The notes under the pieces were generated by a model that saw nothing but the letters and a program-made list of their open reading frames with translations, ran no database searches and was not told where the DNA came from. Shown here piece by piece: positions 8,125-17,793 of a stretch of DNA of 64,000 nucleotides. The number at the start of each line of letters is the position of its first letter. Within the stretch, counting starts at the first letter, position 1. A program made the position numbers and the translations under genes. The DNA comes from Flavobacterium beibuense F44-8 (lineage in GTDB: Bacteria; Bacteroidota; Bacteroidia; Flavobacteriales; Flavobacteriaceae), in the NCBI RefSeq assembly GCF_000769915.1, contig NZ_JRLV01000001.1, forward strand, positions 355,797 to 419,796, written 5' to 3'.

Positions 8125-10977
8125 ATGCCGAAAGACACTTCTATTAAATCAGTTTTAATTATAGGTTCGGGTCCAATCATCATCGGACAGGCCTGCGAAT
8201 TTGACTATGCCGGATCACAGGCAGCACGATCTTTAAAGGAAGAAGGGATTGAGGTTATCCTGATTAACTCTAATCCCGCAACTATCATGACCGACCCATC
8301 TATGGCCGATCATGTGTACCTTAAGCCTCTTAACACTAAATCTATTATTGAAATTTTAAAGGCTCACCCGAATATCGATGCTGTATTGCCGACAATGGGA
8401 GGTCAAACAGCTCTTAACCTTTGTCTTGAGGCAGAGGAAAAAGGGATTTGGGAAGATTTTAATGTAAGGCTGATAGGTGTAGATATTAACGCAATCAACA
8501 TTACAGAAGACAGGGAGCAGTTTAAACAGCTTCTTGAGAAAATTGAAATTCCTGCAGCTCCGGCTAAAATAGCCAACTCTTTCCTTAAAGGTAAAGAAAT
8601 TGCACAGGAGTTTGGATTCCCGCTTGTAATTCGCCCTTCATTTACGCTGGGTGGTACAGGTGCAGCTTTTGTATATAAAGAAGAGGAGTTTGATGAACTG
8701 CTTACACGCGGTCTTGAAGCTTCTCCAATACACGAAGTACTTATTGATAAAGCACTTTTCGGATGGAAAGAATATGAGCTTGAGCTTCTTCGTGATAAAA
8801 ATGACAATGTAGTTATCATCTGTTCTATTGAGAACATGGACCCAATGGGTATTCACACAGGAGACAGTATCACTGTTGCTCCGGCTATGACCCTTTCTGA
8901 CAGTACTTATCAGAGAATGAGGGATATGGCTATCAAGATGATGAGAAGTATAGGTAACTTTGCGGGTGGTTGTAACGTGCAGTTTGCCGTGAGCCCTGAT
9001 GAGAAAGAAGATATCGTGGCTATTGAGATTAACCCTCGTGTATCACGTTCATCTGCACTGGCTTCTAAAGCAACAGGTTACCCAATTGCAAAAATCGCTT
9101 CTAAACTGGCTTTAGGTTATCACCTTGACGAACTAATGAATCAGATTACCAAGTCAACTTCAGCTTACTTTGAGCCAACGCTTGACTACGTAATCGTAAA
9201 AATACCTCGTTGGAACTTTGATAAGTTTGACGGTGCTGACAGAAGACTTGGTCTTCAAATGAAATCAGTAGGTGAGGTAATGGGTATTGGCCGTTCATTC
9301 CAGGAAGCACTTCACAAAGCTACACAGTCTCTTGAAATTAAGAGAAACGGTCTTGGTGCCGACGGTAAAGGATACACTAACTACGAGCAGATTATAGATA
9401 AACTTACTCATGCCAGCTGGGATAGAGTATTCGTAATCTATGATGCTATCCAAATGGGTATTCCGTTAAGCCGAATCAATGAGATTACTAATATCGATAT
9501 GTGGTTCCTTAAACAATATGAGGAGCTTTACATCCTGGAGAAAGAAATTTCTACCTATACTATAGATACGTTACCGAAAGAGCTTCTTCTTGAGGCGAAA
9601 CAAAAAGGTTTTGCTGACAGACAAATTGCTCACATGATGGGTTGTCTTGAAAGTGAGGTTTACAACAAACGTAATGATATGGGAGTTAACCGTGTTTATA
9701 AACTGGTTGATACCTGTGCGGCAGAGTTTAAGGCAAGTACGCCTTATTACTACTCAACGTTTGAAGCTGAAATCCAAAAGGCAGACGGTACAAGATTTGT
9801 AGACAATGAAAGTGCTGTAACGGATAAGAAAAAGGTTATTGTACTTGGATCAGGACCTAACAGAATTGGTCAGGGTATTGAGTTTGACTACTCTTGTGTA
9901 CACGGTGTACTTGCCGCTTCAGAGTGTGGTTATGAAACCATCATGATTAACTGTAACCCTGAAACGGTTTCTACCGACTTCGATACGGCTGATAAGCTTT
10001 ACTTTGAACCGGTATTCTGGGAGCACATATATGACATCATCCGTCATGAAAAACCGGAAGGTGTAATAGTACAGCTAGGTGGGCAGACAGCTCTTAAGCT
10101 TGCTGAGAAATTAGACAGATATGGTATAAAAATATTAGGTACAAGCTACGAAGCACTTGACCTTGCTGAAGACAGAGGACGTTTCTCTGAACTACTTTCT
10201 GATCTTAAAATTCCATTCCCTAAGTTTGGTGTGGCAGAAAGCGCAGAAGAGGCTTCTAAACTTGCAGATACGCTTGACTTCCCGCTACTTGTAAGACCTT
10301 CTTACGTACTTGGTGGTCAGGGTATGAAAATCGTTATCAATAAAAAAGAGCTTGAAGAGCACGTTATCGACCTGCTTAAGAGTATCCCGGGTAACAAACT
10401 TTTGTTAGACCACTACCTTGATGGTGCTATCGAAGCAGAAGCCGATGCGATTTGTGATGGTGAAGATGTTTACATCATCGGTATCATGGAGCACATTGAG
10501 CCTTGTGGTGTACACTCTGGTGACAGTAACGCAACACTACCTCCTTTCAACCTTGGAGAGTTTGTAATGCAACAGATAAAAGACCATACTAAGAAAATTG
10601 CAGTAGCACTTAAAACAGTAGGTCTAATCAACATACAGTTTGCTATTAAAGATGATACGGTATACATTATCGAAGCAAACCCAAGAGCATCGAGAACGGT
10701 TCCGTTTATCGCAAAAGCTTACGGTGAGCCTTATGTAAACTATGCAACTAAAGTTATGCTTGGAGAGAAAAAAGTAAAAGACTTTACTTTCAACCCTCAG
10801 CTTAAAGGATATGCTATCAAACAACCGGTATTCTCTTTCAACAAGTTCCCTGGTGTAAACAAAAAACTTGGGCCTGAAATGAAGTCTACAGGTGAAAGCA
10901 TCCTGTTCATTGAAGATCTTAAAGACGATCAGTTCTATGAACTGTACTCAAGAAGGAAAATGTACTTAAGCAGATAA
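8125..10977 (+). CDS. carB: Carbamoyl-phosphate synthase large subunit (short form)
   Basis: A 950-residue synthetase subunit that makes carbamoyl phosphate from ammonia (delivered by CarA), bicarbonate and two ATP, for pyrimidines and arginine. The two homologous ATP-grasp halves are clear: VLIIGSGPIIIGQACEFDYAG at the start and VIVLGSGPNRIGQGIEFDYS near residue 570, each with its own ATP-grasp signatures (RPSFTLGGTG, RPSYVLGGQG). The protein stops soon after the second synthetase unit (MKSTGESILF...). It lacks the roughly 120-residue MGS-like allosteric domain of the 1073-residue E. coli enzyme, so UMP/ornithine control of that type is not expected. CarA is not in the window. Confidence 0.96.
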   Translation: MPKDTSIKSVLIIGSGPIIIGQACEFDYAGSQAARSLKEEGIEVILINSNPATIMTDPSMADHVYLKPLNTKSIIEILKAHPNIDAVLPTMGGQTALNLCLEAEEKGIWEDFNVRLIGVDINAINITEDREQFKQLLEKIEIPAAPAKIANSFLKGKEIAQEFGFPLVIRPSFTLGGTGAAFVYKEEEFDELLTRGLEASPIHEVLIDKALFGWKEYELELLRDKNDNVVIICSIENMDPMGIHTGDSITVAPAMTLSDSTYQRMRDMAIKMMRSIGNFAGGCNVQFAVSPDEKEDIVAIEINPRVSRSSALASKATGYPIAKIASKLALGYHLDELMNQITKSTSAYFEPTLDYVIVKIPRWNFDKFDGADRRLGLQMKSVGEVMGIGRSFQEALHKATQSLEIKRNGLGADGKGYTNYEQIIDKLTHASWDRVFVIYDAIQMGIPLSRINEITNIDMWFLKQYEELYILEKEISTYTIDTLPKELLLEAKQKGFADRQIAHMMGCLESEVYNKRNDMGVNRVYKLVDTCAAEFKASTPYYYSTFEAEIQKADGTRFVDNESAVTDKKKVIVLGSGPNRIGQGIEFDYSCVHGVLAASECGYETIMINCNPETVSTDFDTADKLYFEPVFWEHIYDIIRHEKPEGVIVQLGGQTALKLAEKLDRYGIKILGTSYEALDLAEDRGRFSELLSDLKIPFPKFGVAESAEEASKLADTLDFPLLVRPSYVLGGQGMKIVINKKELEEHVIDLLKSIPGNKLLLDHYLDGAIEAEADAICDGEDVYIIGIMEHIEPCGVHSGDSNATLPPFNLGEFVMQQIKDHTKKIAVALKTVGLINIQFAIKDDTVYIIEANPRASRTVPFIAKAYGEPYVNYATKVMLGEKKVKDFTFNPQLKGYAIKQPVFSFNKFPGVNKKLGPEMKSTGESILFIEDLKDDQFYELYSRRKMYLSR

Positions 10978-10994
10978 TTATTAGCTTAATATAT

Positions 10995-11024
10995 AAAGAG
11001 CCCGCTTTTAGCGGGCTTTTTTTA
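10995..11024 (+). terminator. carB terminator
   Basis: AGCCCGC-TTTTA-GCGGGCT stem (7 bp) with a long T run. Confidence 0.88.
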
Positions 11025-11079
11025 TTGAATGTCGCCTTTTTTACCATTGCTTTTTTGTAGAAATAATTCGAGTGTTTAA

Positions 11080-11107
11080 TTGTGGTTAAGTTATTATGAT
11101 ATATTTG
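11080..11107 (+). promoter_or_regulatory. Promoter of the CotH/LTD gene
   Basis: TTG at 11080-11082 and TATATTTG at 11100-11107, 17 bp apart. Both elements match the Bacteroidota consensus. Confidence 0.65.
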
Positions 11108-11138
11108 TTAAAAATACACGAAACCAACTAGTTAAAAC

Positions 11139-13181
11139 ATGAATTTAAAAATTACACTCAAGCATTTATTTGCTTTTGTGCTATTGCTGCCCGCAATAGC
11201 ATTTGCCCAGGTTACTTTTACAGACAGTAACCTTCCTATCGTTATTATTAATACCGATATTAACCCCAACACCGGACAGCCGACAGACATACCGGATGAA
11301 CCTAAAGTATGGGCCGATATGAAAATTATTTTTCATCCCGATGGTACCCGTAACTATATAACCGATCAGGATAATGCCGATTTTCTGGATTATGATGCCC
11401 GTATTAAAATTGAACTTCGCGGATCAACTTCTCAAAGTCTTCCTAAAAAGCAATACGGATGGACAACTTATGATGCCAATGGAGATAAACAGAATGTAAG
11501 TATACTGGGCATGCCTAGTGAAAACGATTGGATATTAAACGGACTGGCATTTGATGCTACCCTTATGAGGGATTACCTTGTATATAACCTATCCCGCCAA
11601 ATGGGTCAGTATGCATCACGTACACAGTATTGTGAAGTGGTGATAAATGGTGATTACCGCGGTTTGTATGTGTTGCAGGAAAAACTGAAAGACGATTCCA
11701 AAAGGATTAATATTGAAGATATAAGTGAGGACGATATATCGGGCGTTAATCTAACAGGAGGTTATATTACCAAGGCTGATAAAACTACGGGGGGCGACCC
11801 TGTGGCGTGGGTGATGCAGTCGGACGCACAAAACACCGATTTTATCCATACGCTTCCTAAACCGGAAGATGTTACCGTAGAGCAGGATACCTATATACAT
11901 TCGCAGTTCACGGCTCTGGAAACAGCAGCAAATAACAGTGATTCTGATTTCATTACCGGATACCCTTCAGTAATTGATGTGCCTACTTTTGTTGATTTTA
12001 TGATATTGAACGAGCTTTCTTCAAATGTGGATGCTTACCAGATAAGTACCTATTTTCACAAGGACAGGGGAGGTAAGCTAAGGGCAGGACCTGTGTGGGA
12101 TTTTAACCTGAGCTTTGGTCATGATGAGTTTGGAGACAGAAGCCATACTGATATTTGGCAGTTTGATAATGGTGATAATGAAGGTCCGCGTTTCTGGAAA
12201 CAGTTATTTGCCAATACCGAGTTTAAATGTTACCTCTCTAAACGCTGGAACTCGCTTACCGCTACCGGTAATGTTTTAAATTATGATAATCTTAGTGATT
12301 ACATAGATGAAACGGTAGACCTTATTAGCGAAGCAGCAGCTAGGGAACAGCAACGTTGGGGTACTGTGCCTAACCATGCGGCAGAGATTACTGCGCTTAA
12401 AGCTTTTATTGCCGAAAGGATTAACTGGATGACAGATCATGTAGGGACATTTACAGCCTGTAATGACCCTGATTTGCCACAGCTGGTTATAAACAGGATA
12501 AATTACCATCCGGGAGAGTCGGATGAATTTCCGGAGTCTGATGATCAGGAATTCATAGAGATTAAAAATGCGGGTAACGAAACTGTAAATCTTACAGGGG
12601 TGTATCTGCGTGAATTGGGTATTTCATATCAGTTCCCGGCAAATGCCACACTGGAAGCAGGGCAGGGGATATTTATCGCCAGTAATCCTGAAGTTTTTGA
12701 AGTAAGATATGGTTTTGCTCCTTATGGTAAGTTTGAGCGTAACCTGTCTAACAGTACGCAGCGACTGGTACTTGCCGATGGTTTTGGGAATGTTATTGAC
12801 GATGTTGAATATGATGATGATAGTCCGTGGCCGGATGCCGATGGAAACGGAAGTTACCTACTGCTTACAGATACTTCGTTAGATAACAGTTTAGCGTCAA
12901 GCTGGACAGCAGTTGAGGAAAGCTCGCTTTCGGTTTCAGATTATGTTATGGCTTCGCAGCTTATATTGTACCCTAACCCGGTAAATAATGTACTTACTAT
13001 CCAGGCAGCCGAAAATATTGATGCTGTTGCTGTTTATGATGTTTACGGCAAACAGATTAAAGCAATGAATACAAACGGTGTTAATGTAGAGGTAGATTTT
13101 AGCCAGTATCAGTCGGGCATCTATATTGTTACTATTACCACTGCTCATGGGGTAACCAGTAAAAAAGTGATTAAGAGATAA
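11139..13181 (+). CDS. Secreted CotH-kinase/lamin-tail protein with T9SS type A tail
   Basis: A 680-residue T9SS cargo. Signal peptide at residues 1-24 (ending IAFAQ). A CotH domain follows (about 60-420): IKIELRGSTSQSLPKKQYGW, the long substrate region and GPVWDFNLSFGHDEFGD, whose PVWDFN motif carries the catalytic Asp of CotH protein kinases. A lamin-tail domain lies at about 455-590 (VINRINYHPGE...DQEFIEIKNAG). The C-terminal type A sorting domain runs from LYPNPVNNVLTIQ to the end (VTSKKVIKR). CotH in Bacillus phosphorylates spore coat proteins; in flavobacteria the targets are unknown. Monocistronic. Confidence 0.88.
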   Translation: MNLKITLKHLFAFVLLLPAIAFAQVTFTDSNLPIVIINTDINPNTGQPTDIPDEPKVWADMKIIFHPDGTRNYITDQDNADFLDYDARIKIELRGSTSQSLPKKQYGWTTYDANGDKQNVSILGMPSENDWILNGLAFDATLMRDYLVYNLSRQMGQYASRTQYCEVVINGDYRGLYVLQEKLKDDSKRINIEDISEDDISGVNLTGGYITKADKTTGGDPVAWVMQSDAQNTDFIHTLPKPEDVTVEQDTYIHSQFTALETAANNSDSDFITGYPSVIDVPTFVDFMILNELSSNVDAYQISTYFHKDRGGKLRAGPVWDFNLSFGHDEFGDRSHTDIWQFDNGDNEGPRFWKQLFANTEFKCYLSKRWNSLTATGNVLNYDNLSDYIDETVDLISEAAAREQQRWGTVPNHAAEITALKAFIAERINWMTDHVGTFTACNDPDLPQLVINRINYHPGESDEFPESDDQEFIEIKNAGNETVNLTGVYLRELGISYQFPANATLEAGQGIFIASNPEVFEVRYGFAPYGKFERNLSNSTQRLVLADGFGNVIDDVEYDDDSPWPDADGNGSYLLLTDTSLDNSLASSWTAVEESSLSVSDYVMASQLILYPNPVNNVLTIQAAENIDAVAVYDVYGKQIKAMNTNGVNVEVDFSQYQSGIYIVTITTAHGVTSKKVIKR

Positions 13182-13204
13182 TTTTATATGAGTGTCTTTA
13201 AAAT

Positions 13205-13237
13205 AAAAATCCTGCTCTGGGCAGGATTTTTATTTTT
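13205..13237. terminator. Bidirectional terminator
   Basis: AAAATCCTGC-TCTGG-GCAGGATTTT perfect 10-bp stem between convergent genes. Confidence 0.85.
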
Positions 13238-13243
13238 TATAAA

Positions 13244-13792
13244 CTAGTCTTCAACATCGTAGTAGTAAGCAAATGTGCCTTCTGTAATTGAAGTATGAAC
13301 CACATCAGGAGTGGTGCTCCATAAATCTACCACATCTAGGTTAAAGGTGCCTTTAACGAATTTAGTTTCTGTATTTATTTCAGTAATTGTAACATTACCA
13401 TTTTTAGTATGTTCATAGATATCTCCGTTAGAGTTATCTATCCATATAATAAATGTAGTACTGTTATTATAATCCTCATAAACAAAATCATAACTTCCAA
13501 CATGTAAATCGGTTCTTTTAATATACATGTTTATTTCGTTAAAATAGTTGTCTGTTGGTCTTCCTTTTAATGTTATGAAGTCTTCATCCGGATAGTCAGT
13601 AAATATACTGGGAGTAGATTCATTAGTGCCGAAAGGATTGTACATGTCTTTAAGCTGTCCGTTAAATTTGGCTGTCATAGGAGCTCCCTGTTGTTCCTGG
13701 TCATTAACGTCTGATGAGCTATCGTCTCCCGAACAACCTACAAATAATGATGCAGTTAATAGCGTAAAAGCAAGTAATTTTAGTTTTTTCAT
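13244..13792 (-). CDS. Hypothetical surface lipoprotein
   Basis: A 182-residue lipoprotein. Signal peptide with lipobox SLFVGC (Cys at about residue 20), followed by SGDDSSSD; an acidic run right after the Cys is the export signal that sends Bacteroidota lipoproteins to the cell surface. The mature part is rich in beta strand (MYIKRTDLHVGSYDFVYEDY...NVTITEINTETKFVKGTFNLDVVD), as in small DUF6252-like beta proteins. That assignment is uncertain and no function is claimed. It has its own promoter at 13818-13825. Confidence 0.7.
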   Translation of the reverse strand: MKKLKLLAFTLLTASLFVGCSGDDSSSDVNDQEQQGAPMTAKFNGQLKDMYNPFGTNESTPSIFTDYPDEDFITLKGRPTDNYFNEINMYIKRTDLHVGSYDFVYEDYNNSTTFIIWIDNSNGDIYEHTKNGNVTITEINTETKFVKGTFNLDVVDLWSTTPDVVHTSITEGTFAYYYDVED

Positions 13793-13817
13793 GTTTGATG
13801 TGGTTTGGTTTATTATT

Positions 13818-13825
13818 CAAATATA
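13818..13825 (-). promoter_or_regulatory. -7 promoter box for the lipoprotein gene
   Basis: CAAATATA on the plus strand is TATATTTG on the minus strand. It is about 25 bp before the ATG. Confidence 0.6.
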
Positions 13826-13945
13826 AAATTTCATCTTAAAAAAATGTATTTTACCAGGATTTTTTTTACAATACTTTGTTGCTTAATGCTGTTTTTTTGA
13901 TAAGTTATAAATTTTTATTTTTGATTAACCAATTATCTATGACAA

Positions 13946-14917
13946 GTGAATGTTTTTAAAGGAATAATAAATACAAAAGCGAAGACTGACAGCAATACCG
14001 GATTTAGCAGTAATCCTTCGTCTTATGGCGGACGCTTTATTAATAAAGACGGTACGGCTAATATTGAGAAAAGAGGTATCTCATTTTTAAACCGTATAAG
14101 TTGGTATCATATGATGCTTAACATGAGCGGCTGGAAGTTTATAGCAGTACTTTTTACTTTTTATGCAGGTATAAACTTTATATTCGCCAGTTTGTATTAT
14201 ATAATAGGGTTAGAGTACCTTGACGGAGTAGGGAATATAGGTAGTGAATGGGCTAAATTTGGTAAGGCTTATTTTTTTAGTGCGCAAACCTTTACTACTG
14301 TTGGGTATGGGCATATTAGTCCAAACGGATTTTTTACCAGTGCACTTGCTGCTACCGAGGCTTTAACCGGACTGCTTAGTTTTGCCATTGCTACTGGTTT
14401 GTTTTATGGACGCTTTAGTAGGCCAAAGGCTTTTTTAAGGTTTTCTCAAAATGCACTTATCGCTCCATATAAAAATATAAATGCCCTTATGGTAAGGCTG
14501 GCACCATTTAAGAATACTAATCTTATAGATGCTGAGGCCCGTATGACAATGGGTATGAGTGTTAATGAGAATGGTATTATGGTTACTAAGTTTTATACCC
14601 TTAATCTTGAATTACAAAAAATCAATTCGCTTACCTTAAGCTGGACACTGGTGCATCCTATAGATGAGAATAGTCCGTTTTATGGTTTTACAGAAAATGA
14701 TTTTGCCGGTGCAGAAGGTGAAATTATAGTGTACATTAAGGCATTTGATGATTTGTTCAGTTCTACTGTGGCAACCACTACTTCTTATTTGTTTGATGAG
14801 ATAGTGTATGGAGCTAAATTTGAGATTATGTACAACGAGAACGACGATAATACTACAACTGTACTTCATCTTGATAAGATCAATAAGTTTAATAAAATGG
14901 AATTAAACAAATACTAA
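13946..14917 (+). CDS. KirBac-type inward-rectifier potassium channel
   Basis: A 323-residue protein with a slide helix (LNRISWYHMML), TM1 (residues 63-88), pore helix and selectivity filter TTVGYGH with TVGYG at 118-122, TM2 (132-155), and a C-terminal cytoplasmic immunoglobulin-like Kir domain (EARMTMGMSVNENG, LNLELQKINSLTLSWTLVHPID). The start is GTG at 13946: an in-frame TGA lies two codons upstream and the first internal ATG is at about residue 56, past the slide helix. The N-terminal SNPSSYGGRFINKDGTANIEKRG fits flavobacterial channels. It moves K+ across the inner membrane. Neither a perfect -7 box nor a terminator is visible. Confidence 0.88.
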   Translation: MNVFKGIINTKAKTDSNTGFSSNPSSYGGRFINKDGTANIEKRGISFLNRISWYHMMLNMSGWKFIAVLFTFYAGINFIFASLYYIIGLEYLDGVGNIGSEWAKFGKAYFFSAQTFTTVGYGHISPNGFFTSALAATEALTGLLSFAIATGLFYGRFSRPKAFLRFSQNALIAPYKNINALMVRLAPFKNTNLIDAEARMTMGMSVNENGIMVTKFYTLNLELQKINSLTLSWTLVHPIDENSPFYGFTENDFAGAEGEIIVYIKAFDDLFSSTVATTTSYLFDEIVYGAKFEIMYNENDDNTTTVLHLDKINKFNKMELNKY

Positions 14918-15063
14918 GTCAAATTGGTTATTTACTAAGTCTTTTCTGTCGTATACTAAATAGGTAAAACGTTTTAGGTTTTTATAAAGTTACTTTGTAG
15001 TGGTAAATTAAGTTATAATATAAACTACAGCAAATCAAGTTTTAACAACCTAAAGCAAAACGT

Positions 15064-15645
15064 ATGAAAAGAATTTTACTTTTATCAGCATTATTTGTAA
15101 CTATTGGCCTTTCGGCACAAACTACACACCATATTGACAACTGGGCTATGGGGATTAGCAATCAGGATGCATCATTAACCATAGACGAGGGAGATACGGT
15201 AGAGTGGACATGGAGTGATGGCCTGCCACATACAGTTAGTTCTACAACCGGTAGTACAGAGACTTTTGACAGTGGTACCATTACAGGTGCCGGACAAACC
15301 TATAGCTATACTTTTACTGAAGTAGGATCTAATCCTTACCAGTGTAATGTTCACCCTGCCATGAACGGTACTATTGAGGTACAGCAAATTTTAGGAATTG
15401 ATGACGTAAACAAAGTAACATTTGAATACTACCCAAACCCAACTACAGATATTTTGACTATTAATGCCGGTGATGTTATAGACAATATTAGTGTGTATGA
15501 TATGAGTGGTAAGCTTGTAATGCAGTCTGACAATGCAGGTAATTCAAACAGCAAAATTTATATGCAAAACTATAATGCCGGTACTTATTTTGTTAAGGTT
15601 ATGGTAGCCGGACAAACAAAAACCATATCGGTAGTTAAGCAATAA
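15064..15645 (+). CDS. Secreted plastocyanin/azurin-like blue copper protein with T9SS tail
   Basis: A 193-residue exported protein. Signal peptide to about residue 19 (IGLSAQ). A cupredoxin domain covers 22-106 with a complete type 1 copper site: His56 in LPHTV, and Cys94, His97 and Met100 in YQCNVHPAM. It ends with a type A sorting domain (YYPNPTTDILTIN...TKTISVVKQ), so it is probably attached to the cell surface or released by the T9SS. The likely role is single-electron transfer outside the cell; the partner is unknown. TTACTTTG at 14990 is one base off the -7 consensus. Confidence 0.87.
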   Translation: MKRILLLSALFVTIGLSAQTTHHIDNWAMGISNQDASLTIDEGDTVEWTWSDGLPHTVSSTTGSTETFDSGTITGAGQTYSYTFTEVGSNPYQCNVHPAMNGTIEVQQILGIDDVNKVTFEYYPNPTTDILTINAGDVIDNISVYDMSGKLVMQSDNAGNSNSKIYMQNYNAGTYFVKVMVAGQTKTISVVKQ

Positions 15646-15686
15646 TTAAAAACATCAGTTTTTAGCTAGATTAAAAAGTGTGTGTG

Positions 15687-15720
15687 AAAAAGCCTGTCTA
15701 TATAGACAGGCTTTTCTTTT
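15687..15720. terminator. Bidirectional terminator (perfect palindrome)
   Basis: AGCCTGTCTAT / ATAGACAGGCT with flanking A and T runs, between the copper protein gene and the convergent FG-GAP gene. Confidence 0.85.
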
Positions 15721-15739
15721 TATAGAAAATTAAAAGGGG

Positions 15740-17758
15740 TTATTCTTTAATGATTTTTGAAGTGTGGTATTTACCTGTGTTATCCTGAAGGATTACTGCA
15801 TAAGTACCCTGAGCAAGTTCCTGAACCGAAATAGTGTTGTTAGTGATTTGACTGTCGCTTACAATTCTTCCGTTAACGGTATAGATAAGAGCTCTTGTTA
15901 TTTCAATATTCTGACCTTCTACCTGTATGTAATCTTTAGCAGGGTTAGGGTATAGTTTAAACAGGTTGTTTTCAACATCAGATATGCTTAATACTGTTTC
16001 ACCTTCGGTTACATGAGTAGTTTGATTTATCTGCGGATTGTTCACAATATCTACAACACCCGATGGCCATTTAATAACCAATTGATCTACCGTTTCGGTT
16101 AATCCTAGTCCGAAATGAACGTTTAACGAACTCATATACCTAAAACCGTCTCCGCTTCTTACATCACGTATTTGCTGTGTCCAGGTTCCGGTAGAAGCAT
16201 GTATTTCAACTCGTGCTCCAATACCGTTTCGGTTACTGTCTACACCTTCAAGGGTGATTTTCATCCAGTTATTGTCGTTGCCGTTATTGTAATAAATTTT
16301 AGTTCCTGTAAATACATCAAGGAAGCCATCGTTATTTAGATCGCCAATAGGACCATGACCAAAATCAATCGTCATTGGTGTGAATGTCATATCACCATTG
16401 TTCATCATTATGGCATTACCACCACCAAAAACATCTACAAAACCGTCGTTGTTAAAATCGTGGGCTACATGCTCATTATTAATTCCTGTAAAGTCATCGT
16501 AGCCTGAACCTTCGGTGCCGTCTGTAAAGGTACCGTCGCCATTGTTCACCATAAATTTATGTCCGCCATTAGCAAAAGAACTTGCTCCTACAAGCGCATC
16601 CATATCTCCGTCATTATCATAATCAGCCCATGCAGATGACCACGTTTGGATCATGTCGGCCATGTTAGATTCATTAGTGTCAATACTGGCTACGATTGTA
16701 AACACTCCGTCACCATCATTACGATGAAGTTCATTCATTGCAGCCATACTGCCACCGCCGCGACATTTTGCTATAAATAAATCAGGGTCGTTATCGTTGT
16801 CATAATCTACCCAAATAGAACCGTAGTTTCCGCCATCAGGATAATCGCCTAATCCTCCCTGAATAAATTCGTATCCGTCTTCACCATTATTTAAAAAGTA
16901 AACATTGGGCTGTACATCGTGGCAAACAAAAGCATCCAGATTTCCGTCGTTGTTAATATCTACAAAGTTTGTTCTTTGTGAGAAAAGGAAAAATTCGGGA
17001 TTACTTTCTATTTTTTCTGAAAAAGAAGTTCCTTCATTATCTGCCAGCATAATAGCTGCTCCCGATCCGTTACCGTAAAGAAGGTCATTGTAGCCGTTTC
17101 CGTCATAATCACCTGCTGCCATGCTCCATCCTGGCATAAATACTGTACTTGGTGCTGTTAATTGAGCTGAGGTAAATGTACCGTCTTCCATTTGATACAG
17201 TACATTTACAAAACCTTCTACGGGAGATACAATGTCATCAAGGTAATCACCGTTTAAATCTGCTACACAGTTTTTGTATGCTCCCGATAGGGTTACATCC
17301 TGTGGTGTAAACATAGGCGGGTTATATGGCATTTCGGTTAGTACAAAGCTAAAATCATCAGAGTTCCAGTTGTTTTCAAAAGCAAAAATAAAAGTTTCTC
17401 CTGCCATAGCACTGAAGGTTATGAATGAGGTAAAGTTTCCTCCGCTATCATCATCACCATCTATACAGGTTAGATTTTCGCAGTCACCTGAATAAAGCAT
17501 TATACGTGTATCGGTATTTGTAACATCTTCTACATTAGTGGAAATACTAATGTTATGGTTCTCAGTTGCAGTATAGGAATACCATACGCCCATAGTTGCT
17601 ATGGCGGTATCTATACAGTTTGGTGGGACTTCACTTCCGTCATTAAAAGAGACATTATACTGTCCTTCTGTAACACTTAGTGCTTCATCACAGCTTTGCT
17701 GTGCATACAGGCTACAGCAGCCTGTAAAAGCTAATAATAGAGTAGCAATTCTTTTCAT
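15740..17758 (-). CDS. Secreted FG-GAP/VCBS repeat protein with ASPIC/UnbV domain and T9SS tail
   Basis: A 672-residue protein. Signal peptide ending SLYAQ; N-terminal beta domain of the pre-peptidase type (25-145); then seven or more FG-GAP/VCBS beta-propeller repeats with calcium-loop patterns (DYDGNGYNDLLYG, DINNDGNLDAF, DYDNDGDMDALVG, DFNNDGFVDVFGG, DLNNDGFLDVFTG). An ASPIC/UnbV domain follows at about 505-590 (RNGIGARVEIH, FRYMSSLNVHFGLG, IKWPSG), then a type A sorting domain (LYPNPAKDYIQVE). It is probably an extracellular adhesion or scaffold protein. It starts 36 bp downstream of the diheme lipoprotein gene with no promoter visible between, so the two are probably co-transcribed. Confidence 0.85.
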   Translation of the reverse strand: MKRIATLLLAFTGCCSLYAQQSCDEALSVTEGQYNVSFNDGSEVPPNCIDTAIATMGVWYSYTATENHNISISTNVEDVTNTDTRIMLYSGDCENLTCIDGDDDSGGNFTSFITFSAMAGETFIFAFENNWNSDDFSFVLTEMPYNPPMFTPQDVTLSGAYKNCVADLNGDYLDDIVSPVEGFVNVLYQMEDGTFTSAQLTAPSTVFMPGWSMAAGDYDGNGYNDLLYGNGSGAAIMLADNEGTSFSEKIESNPEFFLFSQRTNFVDINNDGNLDAFVCHDVQPNVYFLNNGEDGYEFIQGGLGDYPDGGNYGSIWVDYDNDNDPDLFIAKCRGGGSMAAMNELHRNDGDGVFTIVASIDTNESNMADMIQTWSSAWADYDNDGDMDALVGASSFANGGHKFMVNNGDGTFTDGTEGSGYDDFTGINNEHVAHDFNNDGFVDVFGGGNAIMMNNGDMTFTPMTIDFGHGPIGDLNNDGFLDVFTGTKIYYNNGNDNNWMKITLEGVDSNRNGIGARVEIHASTGTWTQQIRDVRSGDGFRYMSSLNVHFGLGLTETVDQLVIKWPSGVVDIVNNPQINQTTHVTEGETVLSISDVENNLFKLYPNPAKDYIQVEGQNIEITRALIYTVNGRIVSDSQITNNTISVQELAQGTYAVILQDNTGKYHTSKIIKE

Positions 17759-17793
17759 AAGCTTAGTTTGGTTGTTGGTTTGTTTTTAAAATT

